Source: Vicinamibacterales bacterium (GTDB lineage Bacteria; Acidobacteriota; Vicinamibacteria; Vicinamibacterales; 2-12-FULL-66-21). Taken from it: 64,000 nt of DNA. The notes under the pieces are model-generated. The model ran no database searches and was not told where the DNA came from. It saw only the letters and a program-made list of their open reading frames with translations. Location: positions 1-64,000 of the forward strand of contig DASXLB010000056.1 in the NCBI GenBank assembly GCA_036496585.1, given 5' to 3'. Positions 26,219 through 34,973 of the stretch are shown here, in pieces. The position numbers and the translations under genes are program-made. The first letter of the stretch is position 1, and every line of letters starts with the position of its first letter.

Positions 26219-26725
26219 ATGTTCGAGCCGAAGCCGATCTCGCGCGACGGCGTGCCCTCGGCGCTCGCCAAGGCGGAGCGTTACCGGCTGCTGAACGAGC
26301 CCGGCGAGGCGGAAAGCATCTGCCTCGACGTGCTGCAGATCGAACCCGGCAACCAGGACGCGATCGTCGCGCTGCTGCTGTCGCTGACCGACCAGTTTCC
26401 CGACGAAGCCGGCACCTGCGCCAGCCTCGCGGCGCGCGCCGACGGCCTGATCGGGGACCTCACCGATCCCTACGACCGCGAATACTACAAGGGGATCATC
26501 CGCGAGCGCCGCGCCAAGGCGGCGCTGCAGCGCGACTCGTTCCACTCGTCGGCCTCGGCGGTCGGCTGGCTGCACGAGGCGCTGGCGTGCTTCGAACGCG
26601 CCGAATCGCTCAAGCCGGCGCACAACGACGACGCGGTGCTGCGCTGGAATGCCTGCGCCCGGATGATGCAGCGGCTGCCGCACGCCGCCGTCGAGACCGC
26701 GCGGGAACCCATCGAGTCGGAGTAG
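26219..26725 (+). CDS. TPR-like helical protein downstream of sdhB
   Basis: 168 aa, all-helical, with a tetratricopeptide-like pattern (ALAKAERYRLLNEPGEAESI, LDVLQIEPGNQDAIVALLLSL, ALACFERAESLKPAH). A strong AGGAGG site precedes ATG 26219. It has no signal or membrane segment, so it is cytoplasmic. Genes of this kind follow succinate dehydrogenase genes here only by position; a chaperone or assembly role is possible but unproven. Confidence 0.75.
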   Translation: MFEPKPISRDGVPSALAKAERYRLLNEPGEAESICLDVLQIEPGNQDAIVALLLSLTDQFPDEAGTCASLAARADGLIGDLTDPYDREYYKGIIRERRAKAALQRDSFHSSASAVGWLHEALACFERAESLKPAHNDDAVLRWNACARMMQRLPHAAVETAREPIESE

Positions 26726-26879
26726 GCCGGACCGTCAGATCCGGTCACCGGTGAGGCGGACCTGAAGGTCCGCGCTACAGGTGGGGCCCTACAGGTGAGG
26801 CGGACCTGAAGGTCCGCGCTACGGGTGGAGGGTGAGGCGGAGCCCCCCAGGTGATGTAGGCCGGACCTTCAGGTCCGGC
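26726..26879. repeat. Cluster of four GTCCGC/GTCCGG palindromic repeats
   Basis: Four hairpins lie in 154 bp: an imperfect one at 26726-26745; GCGGACC-TGAA-GGTCCGC at 26756-26773 and again at 26800-26817; and GCCGGACC-TTCA-GGTCCGGC at 26860-26879. The middle two sit in an identical 29-bp direct repeat (26750-26778 and 26794-26822). No gene is present. Similar pieces recur at 25406, 26179, 44694 and 47533, so this is a dispersed REP-like family. Confidence 0.8.
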
Positions 26880-28271
26880 TCACTTCACGGGCCAGAGCGG
26901 ATTGTCCGTCCTCGCGCTCTTCAGATAGGCGTCTATCCGCTTGACCACGTCGGCGTGCGCGGCGGCGACGTCGTGCGATTCGGCGGGATCGGCGTCGAGA
27001 TCGTAGAGTTCCAGCGGCCCGTCCTTCACCAGACGGACGGATTTCCAGCGGCCCATGCGCGCCGCCTGCTGGAAGCCGCTCTCGTGGAACTCCCAGTAGA
27101 ATGCGTCGTGGGTCGGCTGCGCGGCGCCGCGTAGCGCCCGCGCCATCGAGAAGCCGTCGAGCCCTGGCGGCGTCTTTGCGCCGCCGATCTCGGCCAGCGT
27201 CGGGAACAGGTCCCAGTGTGCCCACGGATGGGCGCTGACCCGGCCCGCGGGAATGGTGCCGGGCCAGCTGGCGATGAACGGGACGCGGATGCCGCCTTCG
27301 TAGAGATCGCGCTTGATGCCGCGTAGACCGCCCGAGCTGTTGAAGTAGGCGGGAGCGGCGCCTCCCTCCTGATGCGGCCCGTTGTCGCTCACGAACATCA
27401 GCAGCGTGTTGCGCTCGATCCCTTTGACCCGCAGGCGCTCGGCGATGGTGCCGATGTCGCGATCCATGCGGGTGACCATCGCCACGAATGCGGCCTTGGG
27501 GGTCGCTTGCGAGCGGTACGGCGCGACTTCCTGGTCGCTGCCGGTCGGCGTCGCGTCTCCCGCCGCATTGACGAACGGTGTTTCCGGGAACTTGCCGCGC
27601 CACAGCCGCATGGAATCCTCGGGCGCGCGCAGCTCAGCGTGCGGGGCGGTGTAGTTCAGGTAGATGAAAAACGGCCGCGGATCCGTGGCGTCGATGTACG
27701 ACAGGGTCTCGCGGGTGAAGAGATCGTTGACGTAGTCGTGCTCGAGATCCGTCGGGTAGCGCTCGCCGTTGCGGAACAGGTGATCGGTGTACTGGCGGTG
27801 GGCATGGCGCTGGTCGAGGAACCCGAACGCGTAGTCAAACCCTTTCTTGCTCGGTTCGCCGGTCGTGCCGGCGTTGCCGATCCCCCATTTGCCGATGACC
27901 GCGGTGCGGTAGCCGGCGTCGTGCAGCGCCATCGCCACGGTAACGTCCGCGGCCGGGAGCGGCGCCTCGAGGTTGCCGCGGATCGAGGTGTGGCCGGTGT
28001 GGAACCCGGTCATCAACGCCGTCCGCGACGGAGCGCAGACCGTGCTGCCGGCGTAGTACTGGGTAAAGCGGATGCCGCCGGCGGCGAGCGCGTCGAGCGA
28101 CGGGGTCCTGAAATGGGTCTGACCGTACGAGCTCAGATCGCCGTAGCCCAGGTCGTCGGCCTGGATCAGCAGGATATTCGGGTGAGGAGGCGGTGACTGG
28201 ACGGCGGCATGGGCGCCGGCGATGAGGACGGAGACGGCGGCGGCGAGCGCGACGGCGAGCGTGGGGCGCAT
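26880..28271 (-). CDS. Secreted sulfatase (formylglycine-type)
   Basis: 463 aa with an N-terminal signal peptide (LAVALAAAVSVLIAGAHA). The alkaline-phosphatase fold shows metal ligands in QADDLGYGD (D39, D40) and the sulfatase signature CAPSR (C79-R83), whose Cys is converted to formylglycine. SDNGPH near the middle supplies the second metal ligands. It would remove sulfate esters, probably from polysaccharide, in the periplasm or outside. A formylglycine-generating enzyme is not in the window. ATG 28271 starts the signal peptide; longer upstream frames are not protein-like. Confidence 0.92.
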   Translation of the reverse strand: MRPTLAVALAAAVSVLIAGAHAAVQSPPPHPNILLIQADDLGYGDLSSYGQTHFRTPSLDALAAGGIRFTQYYAGSTVCAPSRTALMTGFHTGHTSIRGNLEAPLPAADVTVAMALHDAGYRTAVIGKWGIGNAGTTGEPSKKGFDYAFGFLDQRHAHRQYTDHLFRNGERYPTDLEHDYVNDLFTRETLSYIDATDPRPFFIYLNYTAPHAELRAPEDSMRLWRGKFPETPFVNAAGDATPTGSDQEVAPYRSQATPKAAFVAMVTRMDRDIGTIAERLRVKGIERNTLLMFVSDNGPHQEGGAAPAYFNSSGGLRGIKRDLYEGGIRVPFIASWPGTIPAGRVSAHPWAHWDLFPTLAEIGGAKTPPGLDGFSMARALRGAAQPTHDAFYWEFHESGFQQAARMGRWKSVRLVKDGPLELYDLDADPAESHDVAAAHADVVKRIDAYLKSARTDNPLWPVK

Positions 28272-28329
28272 GGCCCGACCATCCTGCCACATCGCGCCGG
28301 AACTTCGCCGCCCGCCGGCACGTCTCATG

Positions 28330-28366
28330 TTGACATTCAACAGGAGCACGCTCATACTCCTGTTGA
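28330..28366 (+). promoter_or_regulatory. TTGACA-17-CATACT promoter overlapped by perfect 10-bp inverted repeat
   Basis: TTGACA (28330-28335) and CATACT (28353-28358) are 17 bp apart. TCAACAGGAG (28337-28346) and CTCCTGTTGA (28357-28366) form a perfect palindrome with a 10-bp spacer covering the promoter. The ADOP start is 20 bp downstream. The arrangement is that of a repressor operator. PadR proteins usually control such permease genes, but the regulator here is not shown. Confidence 0.7.
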
Positions 28367-28385
28367 TTTCCAAAAGGGGATCGTG

Positions 28386-30056
28386 ATGGGACGATGGCGG
28401 GAGCTCGTGGCGCGGCTGAGCGGCGCCGTTCGCCGCGAAACCGGCCGCGACGGCGCCGGCGAGCGGATCGATGGCGCCGGCGGTCGATTCGACGACGAGA
28501 TGGGGGAGCACCTCCGCCTGCTCGCCGACGACTATGCGCGTCGCGGCCTGCCGCCGGCCGAGGCAGCGCGCGCGGCGCGGCTCGCGTTCGGCAACCCGGC
28601 GGCCATCCGCGAGGCCTATCGCGATCAGCGCGGCCTGCCGGCCGCCGACTCGCTGGCGCAGGATCTGCGGTATGCCGCGCGGATACTGCGGCGGGCGCCC
28701 ACGTTTACCTGTGCGGCCGTGGTGACGCTGGCGGTCGGCATCAGCGTCAACACCACCATCTTTTCCGCCGTCGACGCCGTCGCCTTGCACCCGCTTCCCG
28801 TCAAGGACGGCGACCGCTTCGTCCGGCTCGAGCGCTGGTTCGCCAGCGAAGGACGGGGCGACATCCAATTCGCGTTTTCGGATGACGAGTTGCGCTACCT
28901 CCGGGCGCAGGCGCCGGCCTTCCGGGACGTGGTCGCGGCGGGTTGGCTCACGCACGCGGAGGAGGCCAGCGGCGAGCACGTCCGGATCCAGTTCGTGTCC
29001 CCGAACTACTTCGCCGCGCTCGGCGTCGTCCCGATGGCGGGCGCGTTGCCCGATGGCGATAGTGGCGCCGACACCGGCGTCGTGCTGAGCTATCCGTTCT
29101 GGGTCCGGCGCTTCCGCGGCGATCGCTCGGTGGCGGGCCGCACGCTGACGCTGAACGGCGTCGCGATGACGGTCGCGGCCATTGCGCCGGAGCCGTTCAT
29201 CGGCACCGCCAATCCGCCCGAGATTCCAGACGTGTGGGCCCCGGTCGCGGCCGAAGCGCGCCTGGGGATGCCGCACTCGATGGTCCGCCGCTTTCAGCTG
29301 CTGGCGCATCTCAGCGACGGCGTCAGCCGCGACGTCGCGCAGCAGCAGATGCGCCCGCTGGCCGCGGCGTTCGACCGGGCCTTTCCGTCGACCGACGCGA
29401 CGGTCAAGCTCACGCTCGAGCGCGCCAGTTACTTCGGCGAGACCAACGATGCCCGCTTCCAGACGTTCGTCGCCGCCCTCATGGCGGTGGTCGGGCTGGT
29501 GCTGCTCATCGCCTGCGCCAACCTCGCCAACATGCTGCTGGCGCGGGGCGCGGCCCGGCAGAAGGAGATCGCGTTGCGGCTGGCGCTCGGCGCCTCGCGC
29601 TGGCGCGTCTTCCGTCAGCTCCTCACCGAAAGCACGTTGCTGGCGCTGCTCGGGGGGGCCGCCGGCCTCGCGTGCTCGGTGTGGGCCGCGCGGCTGTTCT
29701 GGCTGCTGATCGCCGACGGCGTGCGGCTCTTCGCGCATGGCGACGTCGCGCCGCTGGCGGGGCTCCGTCCCGACCTGCCGGTCTTCCTGTTCACCTGCGC
29801 CGCCTCGCTCGCCGCCGCGGTGGCCTTTGGCGTCGTCCCGGCGCTGCGCCTCTCGACGCCGGATCTCACGATGGCCCTGAAGGACGAACGGCCGCTGTCG
29901 GGCCGCAGCGGCGGGACCGCGATCCGCCGGTGGTTCGTCGGCGCGCAGGTCGCCATGTCGATGGCGCTGTTGCTGGCCGCCGGGTTGCTCCTGCGCGGTT
30001 TTGCCGCGTCGCGGCTGGCGACGACGGGCTACGACACGAGCCGCGTGTTCGATGGA
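28386..30056 (+). pseudogene. ADOP permease, N-terminal half, interrupted by mobile element
   Basis: 557 codons of a MacB/FtsX permease. An N-terminal prefix domain (MGEHLRLLADDYARRGL to about residue 85) precedes the first membrane helix (CAAVVTLAVGISVNTTIFS) and a MacB periplasmic domain. The first FtsX block has RQKEIALRLALGASRWRV, and a hydrophobic helix (MALLLAAGLLLRGF) ends it. Homology stops at TGYDTSRVF-DG (30056), where the inverted repeat begins; the frame then reads 63 unrelated codons to 30248. The missing half is at 37604-38647 in the matching phase. Confidence 0.85.
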
Positions 30057-30070
30057 TTATCTCGGGATTC
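30057..30070 (+). repeat. Left terminal inverted repeat of the mobile element
   Basis: TTATCTCGGGATTC, perfectly matching the reverse complement of 37590-37603. It begins at a codon boundary of the interrupted permease gene. Confidence 0.85.
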
Positions 30071-30082
30071 GGATCCTGAGTA

Positions 30083-30115
30083 CTGGTCGTACCCCGTTGA
30101 GACGCGCGCTGTTGC
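30083..30115 (+). repeat. Subterminal direct repeat, copy 1
   Basis: A 33-bp sequence starting CTGGTCGTACC and ending GCGCGCTGTTGC, 12 bp inside the left terminal repeat. It recurs almost exactly at 31059-31092, just before the first recombinase gene. The two copies bracket the VOC/hypothetical cargo. Confidence 0.8.
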
Positions 30116-30144
30116 ACCCACTCCGATGCGCGGTGGCGGTTTCT

Positions 30145-30576
30145 CTATTCGATCCAGGCGAACGCTGCGAGTGCCGCTTCCTCCGAAAGAGTTCGAGCAG
30201 CTGCGCGGACATTCGACGGGACCCAATCGGGGAACGGCACTTCTTTAGTCACGTGGCGTCCCGAACTCGTGTGGACCTCAGACACGCGCGAGAGATGAGC
30301 CAATCGAATCCAACCCGCCACTCGGACAAGAGCGGGCCACAACCGCCGATGGACAAACGTGATCTTCCCCTTGATCAGCCGACACACGAGGACATCGTCG
30401 CTGTCGCGGACCGCTCGCGTCACCGCGAAGATCTCATGACTCTTCGGATGAGACCACCAGTTACCTCGAACCGGCTCTCCCGCGAGGACCTCAGCAAGTG
30501 TCGGGACGGGCCCTCGCGCGGACTCAAGCACGACGCCGTGTTTGCGAACGAAGGCAAGAGCCAGACGTGCTGTCAC
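30145..30576 (-). CDS. Hypothetical protein, cargo of mobile element
   Basis: 143 aa from GTG 30576, overlapping the stop of the VOC gene (GTGA), so the two form a minus-strand operon. The chain is soluble with a patterned sequence (LAFVRKHGVVLESARGPVP, RGNWWSHPKSHEIF, PDWVPSNVRAAA). This is clearly protein-like, and I associate it with widespread uncharacterised proteins. No catalytic motif can be named. Its codon use and GC fit the surrounding chromosome, so the cargo probably came from a related genome. Confidence 0.65.
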   Translation of the reverse strand: MTARLALAFVRKHGVVLESARGPVPTLAEVLAGEPVRGNWWSHPKSHEIFAVTRAVRDSDDVLVCRLIKGKITFVHRRLWPALVRVAGWIRLAHLSRVSEVHTSSGRHVTKEVPFPDWVPSNVRAAARTLSEEAALAAFAWIE

Positions 30577-30938
30577 TCGAACCAGATCTCAATCTCGTAG
30601 CCATCCGGATCGGCCACGTAAGCGTAGGGGAGCCCTGGACCAAACTCGCCGCGCCGGAGCAGTCGGCCTCCCGCGCGCTCGACTTCGGCAATGGCGCGGT
30701 CGATGTCGGCCGGGTTCACGAGGCGAAAACCGAAATGCGCCACACCGCCAACTGTCCCGGCCATGCTGGCGTCCTCCGCGAACGTTAGGATGTCATGTCG
30801 TCCCGGCGCCTGCGTGTGGACGAGGCCATCGCCGCGTCCGTACTCACGGAGACCGAAGACTTGCTCATAGAATCGCAGCGCACGCGCGGTGTCTCGAACC
30901 GCAAGATTGATATGCGTGAGGCCGTACGTCTCAACCAT
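30573..30938 (-). CDS. VOC/glyoxalase-family protein, cargo of mobile element
   Basis: 121 aa of the vicinal oxygen chelate fold: LTHINLAVRDTARALRFYE at the start (first metal His), FGFRLVNPADIDRAIAEVE in the middle, and VADPDGYEIEIWFE with the closing metal Glu at the end. Members include glyoxalase I, dioxygenases and antibiotic-resistance proteins; the substrate is not predictable here. It is transcribed away from the recombinases, upstream of and coupled to the hypothetical gene. Confidence 0.82.
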   Translation of the reverse strand: MVETYGLTHINLAVRDTARALRFYEQVFGLREYGRGDGLVHTQAPGRHDILTFAEDASMAGTVGGVAHFGFRLVNPADIDRAIAEVERAGGRLLRRGEFGPGLPYAYVADPDGYEIEIWFE

Positions 30939-31058
30939 CGTAACCTCTGACTAGATTTTGTACTCCGCCGATCGCAATGTCGACGCAATATCGACTCGGA
31001 GTGTCTTCCAAGCCGGAACACAGACGGCGGTGCAGCCGACGCCACGAGAACCGCCGTG

Positions 31059-31092
31059 CTGGTCGTACTCCCGTTGAGACGCGCGCTGTTGC
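31059..31092 (+). repeat. Subterminal direct repeat, copy 2
   Basis: 34 bp matching 30083-30115 with one inserted T and otherwise near identity. It lies 25 bp before the first recombinase start, the place expected for the native left end of a recombinase-headed element. The DNA between the copies therefore looks like an insertion near the left end. Confidence 0.8.
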
Positions 31093-31117
31093 GAACAGCG
31101 GCGTTTAGGATGAGTCC

Positions 31118-32350
31118 ATGCCGATCTTCAACGTCGACGTCACGGCCGATCCGCACCGCCCTCGCGTCGTCGGTCCGGACCACGCGCCTGTGCCCGCGAT
31201 CAACGATTTCTTGAGCTATCTCGAGCAGCGCGCGCGTTCGCCCTATACCGTCCGTGCGTATGCGCGGGGCCTGGCGCACTTCGCCGGCTGGCTCCACGAG
31301 GCGGGCGTCGACCTCGACGCCGTGACGCGGCCCGTGGTCGGCCAGTACATTGGCGCGTTCGGTCAGGGACCGAGACGCCATGCATCTCCGATCGACCGCC
31401 CACCGCAGAACGAAGGCCGTCAAGCGCGGACCGTCAATCATCGTCTCAGCGTCCTGGCGTCGTACTTCGCGTTCCGGATCCGACAGGACGATGACCGTCG
31501 TGACGGCGCCTGGCAGCAACACTCGAACCCCGTGTCCACACCCGACGACGAGACGGTGTCCCACCGACTCACGGGTCGTGATCAACCCGTCCGCGAGCGG
31601 CGGCGAGAGTTTCGCCGCCGCGTGCCCCGACGACTGCCGGCTCGACTCGATCCGCTCCTCATTGAACGTCTGATCACGACCGCCATGTCGTGGCGCGATA
31701 AGGCGATTCTGACGCTGCTGTGTCGCACCGGCCAACGCATTGGGGACTGGAGCGACACCAACGGTCGCCACGGCTTGCTGGGGATGGCGTTGTCCGATAT
31801 CGATGAACAGCATCAGACCATCACCGTTCGACTGAAGGGCGCGCGACAGGATCATCGCGTCCCGGTGACGGATGATTTCTGGCCGCTGTTTCGTCAGTAC
31901 CTTCAGGCCGAGCGACCCACGCCCGCGCGCACCGCCGCCGCCTGGGTCGCACAGCGTCGTGGCCATGGCGTGCCGTTGTCCTACGCGGCATTCGAATCGG
32001 CGTTGCGGTTGCTCGGTCGCAAGGTTGGCGCGACCGTGCGCGCGCATCAGTTTCGTCACACGGTCGCGCAGGGCGTGCTTGAGACCAGCGGCAATCTGAA
32101 GGTCACGCAGGCGCTGCTCGGCCACGCGCACCTGTCGACGACCGCGGACCTCTATCTCACCGTCGATCCTCGCGCGCTCGTGGACGCCGTCGCCGCCGTG
32201 AAAACGCGCACCGATGCGGCGCCAGACGCTCAACGCCAAGGGGCCGAGACACCGCCCGCGGCGTACGCCTTCGCGTATGACGCGTTGACCATCGAGGAGT
32301 TGGAGCGAGCGGTGACCGCGACTCGGTCGCCCCATGGAGAACGATCATGA
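31118..32350 (+). CDS. Tyrosine recombinase/transposase A (Tn554 TnpA-like)
   Basis: 410 aa with an N-terminal SAM-like DNA-binding domain (INDFLSYLEQRARSPYTVRA) and a complete catalytic core: R207 in TGQRIGD, K240, HQFRH (H310, R313), H336 in LLGHAH and the nucleophile Y346 in ADLYL. It would cut and join element ends through a 3'-phosphotyrosine intermediate. Size and the 4-bp overlap with a larger recombinase match the tnpA-tnpB order of Tn554-type elements. A TAGGAT hexamer 6 nt before the ATG suggests a leaderless message. Confidence 0.87.
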   Translation: MPIFNVDVTADPHRPRVVGPDHAPVPAINDFLSYLEQRARSPYTVRAYARGLAHFAGWLHEAGVDLDAVTRPVVGQYIGAFGQGPRRHASPIDRPPQNEGRQARTVNHRLSVLASYFAFRIRQDDDRRDGAWQQHSNPVSTPDDETVSHRLTGRDQPVRERRREFRRRVPRRLPARLDPLLIERLITTAMSWRDKAILTLLCRTGQRIGDWSDTNGRHGLLGMALSDIDEQHQTITVRLKGARQDHRVPVTDDFWPLFRQYLQAERPTPARTAAAWVAQRRGHGVPLSYAAFESALRLLGRKVGATVRAHQFRHTVAQGVLETSGNLKVTQALLGHAHLSTTADLYLTVDPRALVDAVAAVKTRTDAAPDAQRQGAETPPAAYAFAYDALTIEELERAVTATRSPHGERS

Positions 32351-34546
32351 CGGCGTACGTCCCACCGCGTCACGAGGCGGATGCGGGATTGGTGCCAGAC
32401 GATGACGGCGTCGAGATCCGCAAGGATCTACACGCCCTCATCGATCGCTTCACCACCTCGGCCGGCGAGCGGCGGCAGACGCATGACGGATGTGCGGCAT
32501 TCCTGTCGGCCCTCCTGGCGTGTCCCGGTCGGACCCTGCAAACTCGGTGGGACCACTTCGAGCAGACGATCTGGCCGCGCTGGCTCGTCGACGATGGTCG
32601 GCCCGAGTCCGGACAATGGATGGGTGGGCCACGCGCCCTGGTGCTGGCTCGGCGCGCGATCCCGACGTGGACGTGGCTGGGCGGCGTGCCGTTTCAGCGG
32701 TGGATCGCACGGCTGCCGGCGAATCACGAGTGGCGTCAGGCGCACGATCGCCTCCGGAGCGAGACCGCGTCGATCCCATGGAAGAGCCGAGGTTCCCAAG
32801 ACAAAGCCGTGTCCGTCGGTCTCCGCGTGCTGATCGCGCGCGGCTACAGCGCGCTTGAAGAGATCACCGACGACGATCTGGCGCAGATTCCCTCCGGCAC
32901 GCGGGGCCAGGACGGGCTCGACGTGGCGCTGTGTCGACTGGGCTCCTCACCCGCACGCCGCAACGCGGCACGACCCGGCGCAGCCGGCGACCACGACGCA
33001 CCGTCGCCGAACTCGTTGCCACGGCGAACATGCCTGCGCCCTTCAGGGCGCTGACGGCGCTGTATCTCGAGACCTACGCGACTCGCGTCAGCCACGTCTA
33101 CGTCACGCTTCGTCACAAGCTGATCGCGCTCGGCCATTTCTGGCGATTTCTGGCCGAGCAGTACCCGGAGATCACGGCGAGCGCAGACGTCGCGCCCGCG
33201 CATGGCCGCGCCTACAGTCCGTACGCCATCGCACGTGCGCGCGAACGCCAGCGCGGCGAAGACACCGGCGCCGACCTGCGCCCGACCGCGCACGTGTGGC
33301 TGCTCGAAGTCCGCACCTTCTTTGCGGACATCTGCACGTGGGCGACGGAGCCGGACTCGCCGTTTGCGCCATACGCGCCGCGTATCGTGCCGCTCATGCG
33401 CCGCGACTTGGTGGGCATCGGCTTCGAGAAAGCCCGCGCACGGACACAGGCACGTATCACGGCGACGGTCCTCGACCTCGAACGTGAGATGCCGACCATT
33501 CGAGCGTGTGCGTTGCAGCACTGGAAGGCGGCCGGTGTGGTGCTGCAGCGTCAGCCGGGCGACCGACGCGCGACGGCGGCCGAAGCGGCGACGTTTTGGG
33601 ATTGGGCGCTGGTGGAGCTGCTCGTGCAGAGCGGCCTCCGCATCGAAGAGGCGAGCGAACTCACGACGCTCGATATCCTCAAACGCCAACTCGCGGATGG
33701 CCGCGTGTACTACTTGCTCCACATCAAGCCGTCGAAATTCAATCGCGCGCGCGTCATTCCCATCTGCGATGGTCTCGGACGCGTCATCGCCGAGATCATC
33801 CGCCATGTGAAGCGCTTCTATGGCGCAGACGCCGTGCCATCCTGCGATCATTGGGACCACCACGAACGTCTCCCACGCCCGCGCGCGCCGTACCTGCTGC
33901 AAGGCGCCAAACATCCGAGTCCGCTCGGCATCCAAACGATTCGCGCCAGGCTCGGTGCCGTGTCGGTCGCGGCGGGCGCGCGCCGAGCGGACGGCCGCCC
34001 GCTCGTGCTCTTGCCGCACGACTGCCGCCGCGTCTTCGCGGCCGAGCATTTGAACAACAACGGCCCGTGCACGTCATCCAGGCGCTCCTCGGACATGCGA
34101 CCCTCGACACGATCATGGTCTACGCCAAGCTCTATCCCACTACGCTGATCGATGAGTACCGGAAGGCTGTCCGTGGCCTGTACAACGCTGTTCACGGCGA
34201 GGACAGTCTCCGCAATCCGACCGCGGATGAATGGGCGGCGTTCACCGCCAGCTGCAACCTGCGGGACATGGGCACGCATCTCTGCGCGCTGCCGACCGGT
34301 GAGTACTGCCCGAAAGGGCTTGTCTGCCTAGGGTGCACGCACGCGCAGCCGAAACAAAGTGCGGCGCCGATCTTCCGTCGCATGCTCGTCAGCCACGAGC
34401 GTGCGCTGGGCACCGCTCGCGAACACGGAGAGCCCGCTGGTCAGATCGCCGCGCGGCAGCTGGAAGTGTCGCGGATCAGCCACGCGTTGCGACGGGCCGA
34501 AGAACTGCCGTCCGATGTCGTCGCTGCGATCGAGGGCGAAGCGTGA
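32347..34546 (+). pseudogene. Tyrosine recombinase/transposase B (Tn554 TnpB-like), two frameshifts
   Basis: About 733 codons when two one-base losses are allowed, one near 32943 and one in the C-run near 34060. The N-terminal third (frame from 32347) ends GLDVALCRLG. The second frame continues LLTRTPQRGTTRR through SGLRIEEASELT (catalytic Arg), KPSKFNRARVIPI (Lys) and HDCRRVFAAEHLNNNG (HxxR). The third gives VHVIQALLGHATLDTIMVYAKLYP (His and Tyr) and a Cys-rich tail (CNLRDMGTHLCALPTGEYC, CLGCTHAQ). All catalytic residues are intact, so the shifts may be recent or sequencing errors. If real, the element cannot move unaided. Confidence 0.8.
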
Positions 34547-34894
34547 TGACAGCCTCATGCCGACTCGCCAGCCGTGGGCGGGCGAGAGCGTGTCCGCCCT
34601 TCGTGTAGCTGCGTCGGCCGGCTTCTGTCCGTTCGCTCTCCGGCACACCCTCGCCTGTTGAGTGCGCCGCGCGCCGAGCCTGACGCCATTCTGGAGCCGC
34701 GGCCCCTTCTTCACGGCGACGATGACCGTCGTCTTTGCCTTCTCCCTCTGACTTGTCGTCGAGCGCAGGTTTTCGCGCGCGTGGCCACTGGGCGTGTTTA
34801 GGCCGTCGGTCCCGCACAGGCCGCGCCAGCAAAGCTGTCACGGGTGACCCTGTGCACTCGGTCCCTCCGGCACGCCCACCGGCCCCCGCGCCGT
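34547..34894 (+). other. Region after the recombinases, no gene recognised
   Basis: Tn554-type elements normally carry a third small gene (tnpC) here. No frame gives a convincing product of that type; short open frames on both strands look random. Either tnpC has decayed or this branch lacks it. Confidence 0.5.
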
Positions 34895-34968
34895 CCTCCT
34901 TTTTCGGCCGGGTTGAGTTTGCTCTCCCTTTCTGGCGAGAGAGCAAACGTCAACTTCGAAAAAGGAGG
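34895..34968 (+). promoter_or_regulatory. 74-nt hairpin sequestering the ardC Shine-Dalgarno site
   Basis: CCTCCTTTTTCG (34895-34906) is the exact reverse complement of CGAAAAAGGAGG (34957-34968). Nested inside, GTTGAGTTTGCTCTC (34912-34926) pairs with 34939-34954 except for one bulged G. The outer right arm contains the AAGGAGG ribosome site, 5 nt before ATG 34974. As RNA this would block translation. As single-stranded DNA it would form a long duplex like the Frpo-type promoters of plasmid leading regions. Both functions are inference; the pairing itself is read directly. Confidence 0.75.
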
Positions 34969-34973
34969 CCAGC

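Noticed and set aside
26745-26825. Possible small CRISPR array from two identical 29-bp repeats
   Set aside because: There are only two copies, separated by about 15 bp, each a palindrome of the dispersed hairpin family. No spacers of regular size and no cas genes are present.
28272-29738. Minus-strand extension of the sulfatase frame to 952 codons
   Set aside because: It is antisense to the ADOP half and lies before a clear signal peptide at ATG 28271.
31118-34546. Recombinase-in-trio (RIT) element
   Set aside because: RIT elements carry three intact recombinases of similar size. Here there are two genes of about 410 and 730 codons; the apparent third frame is the frameshifted end of the second. 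Tn554-like organisation fits better.
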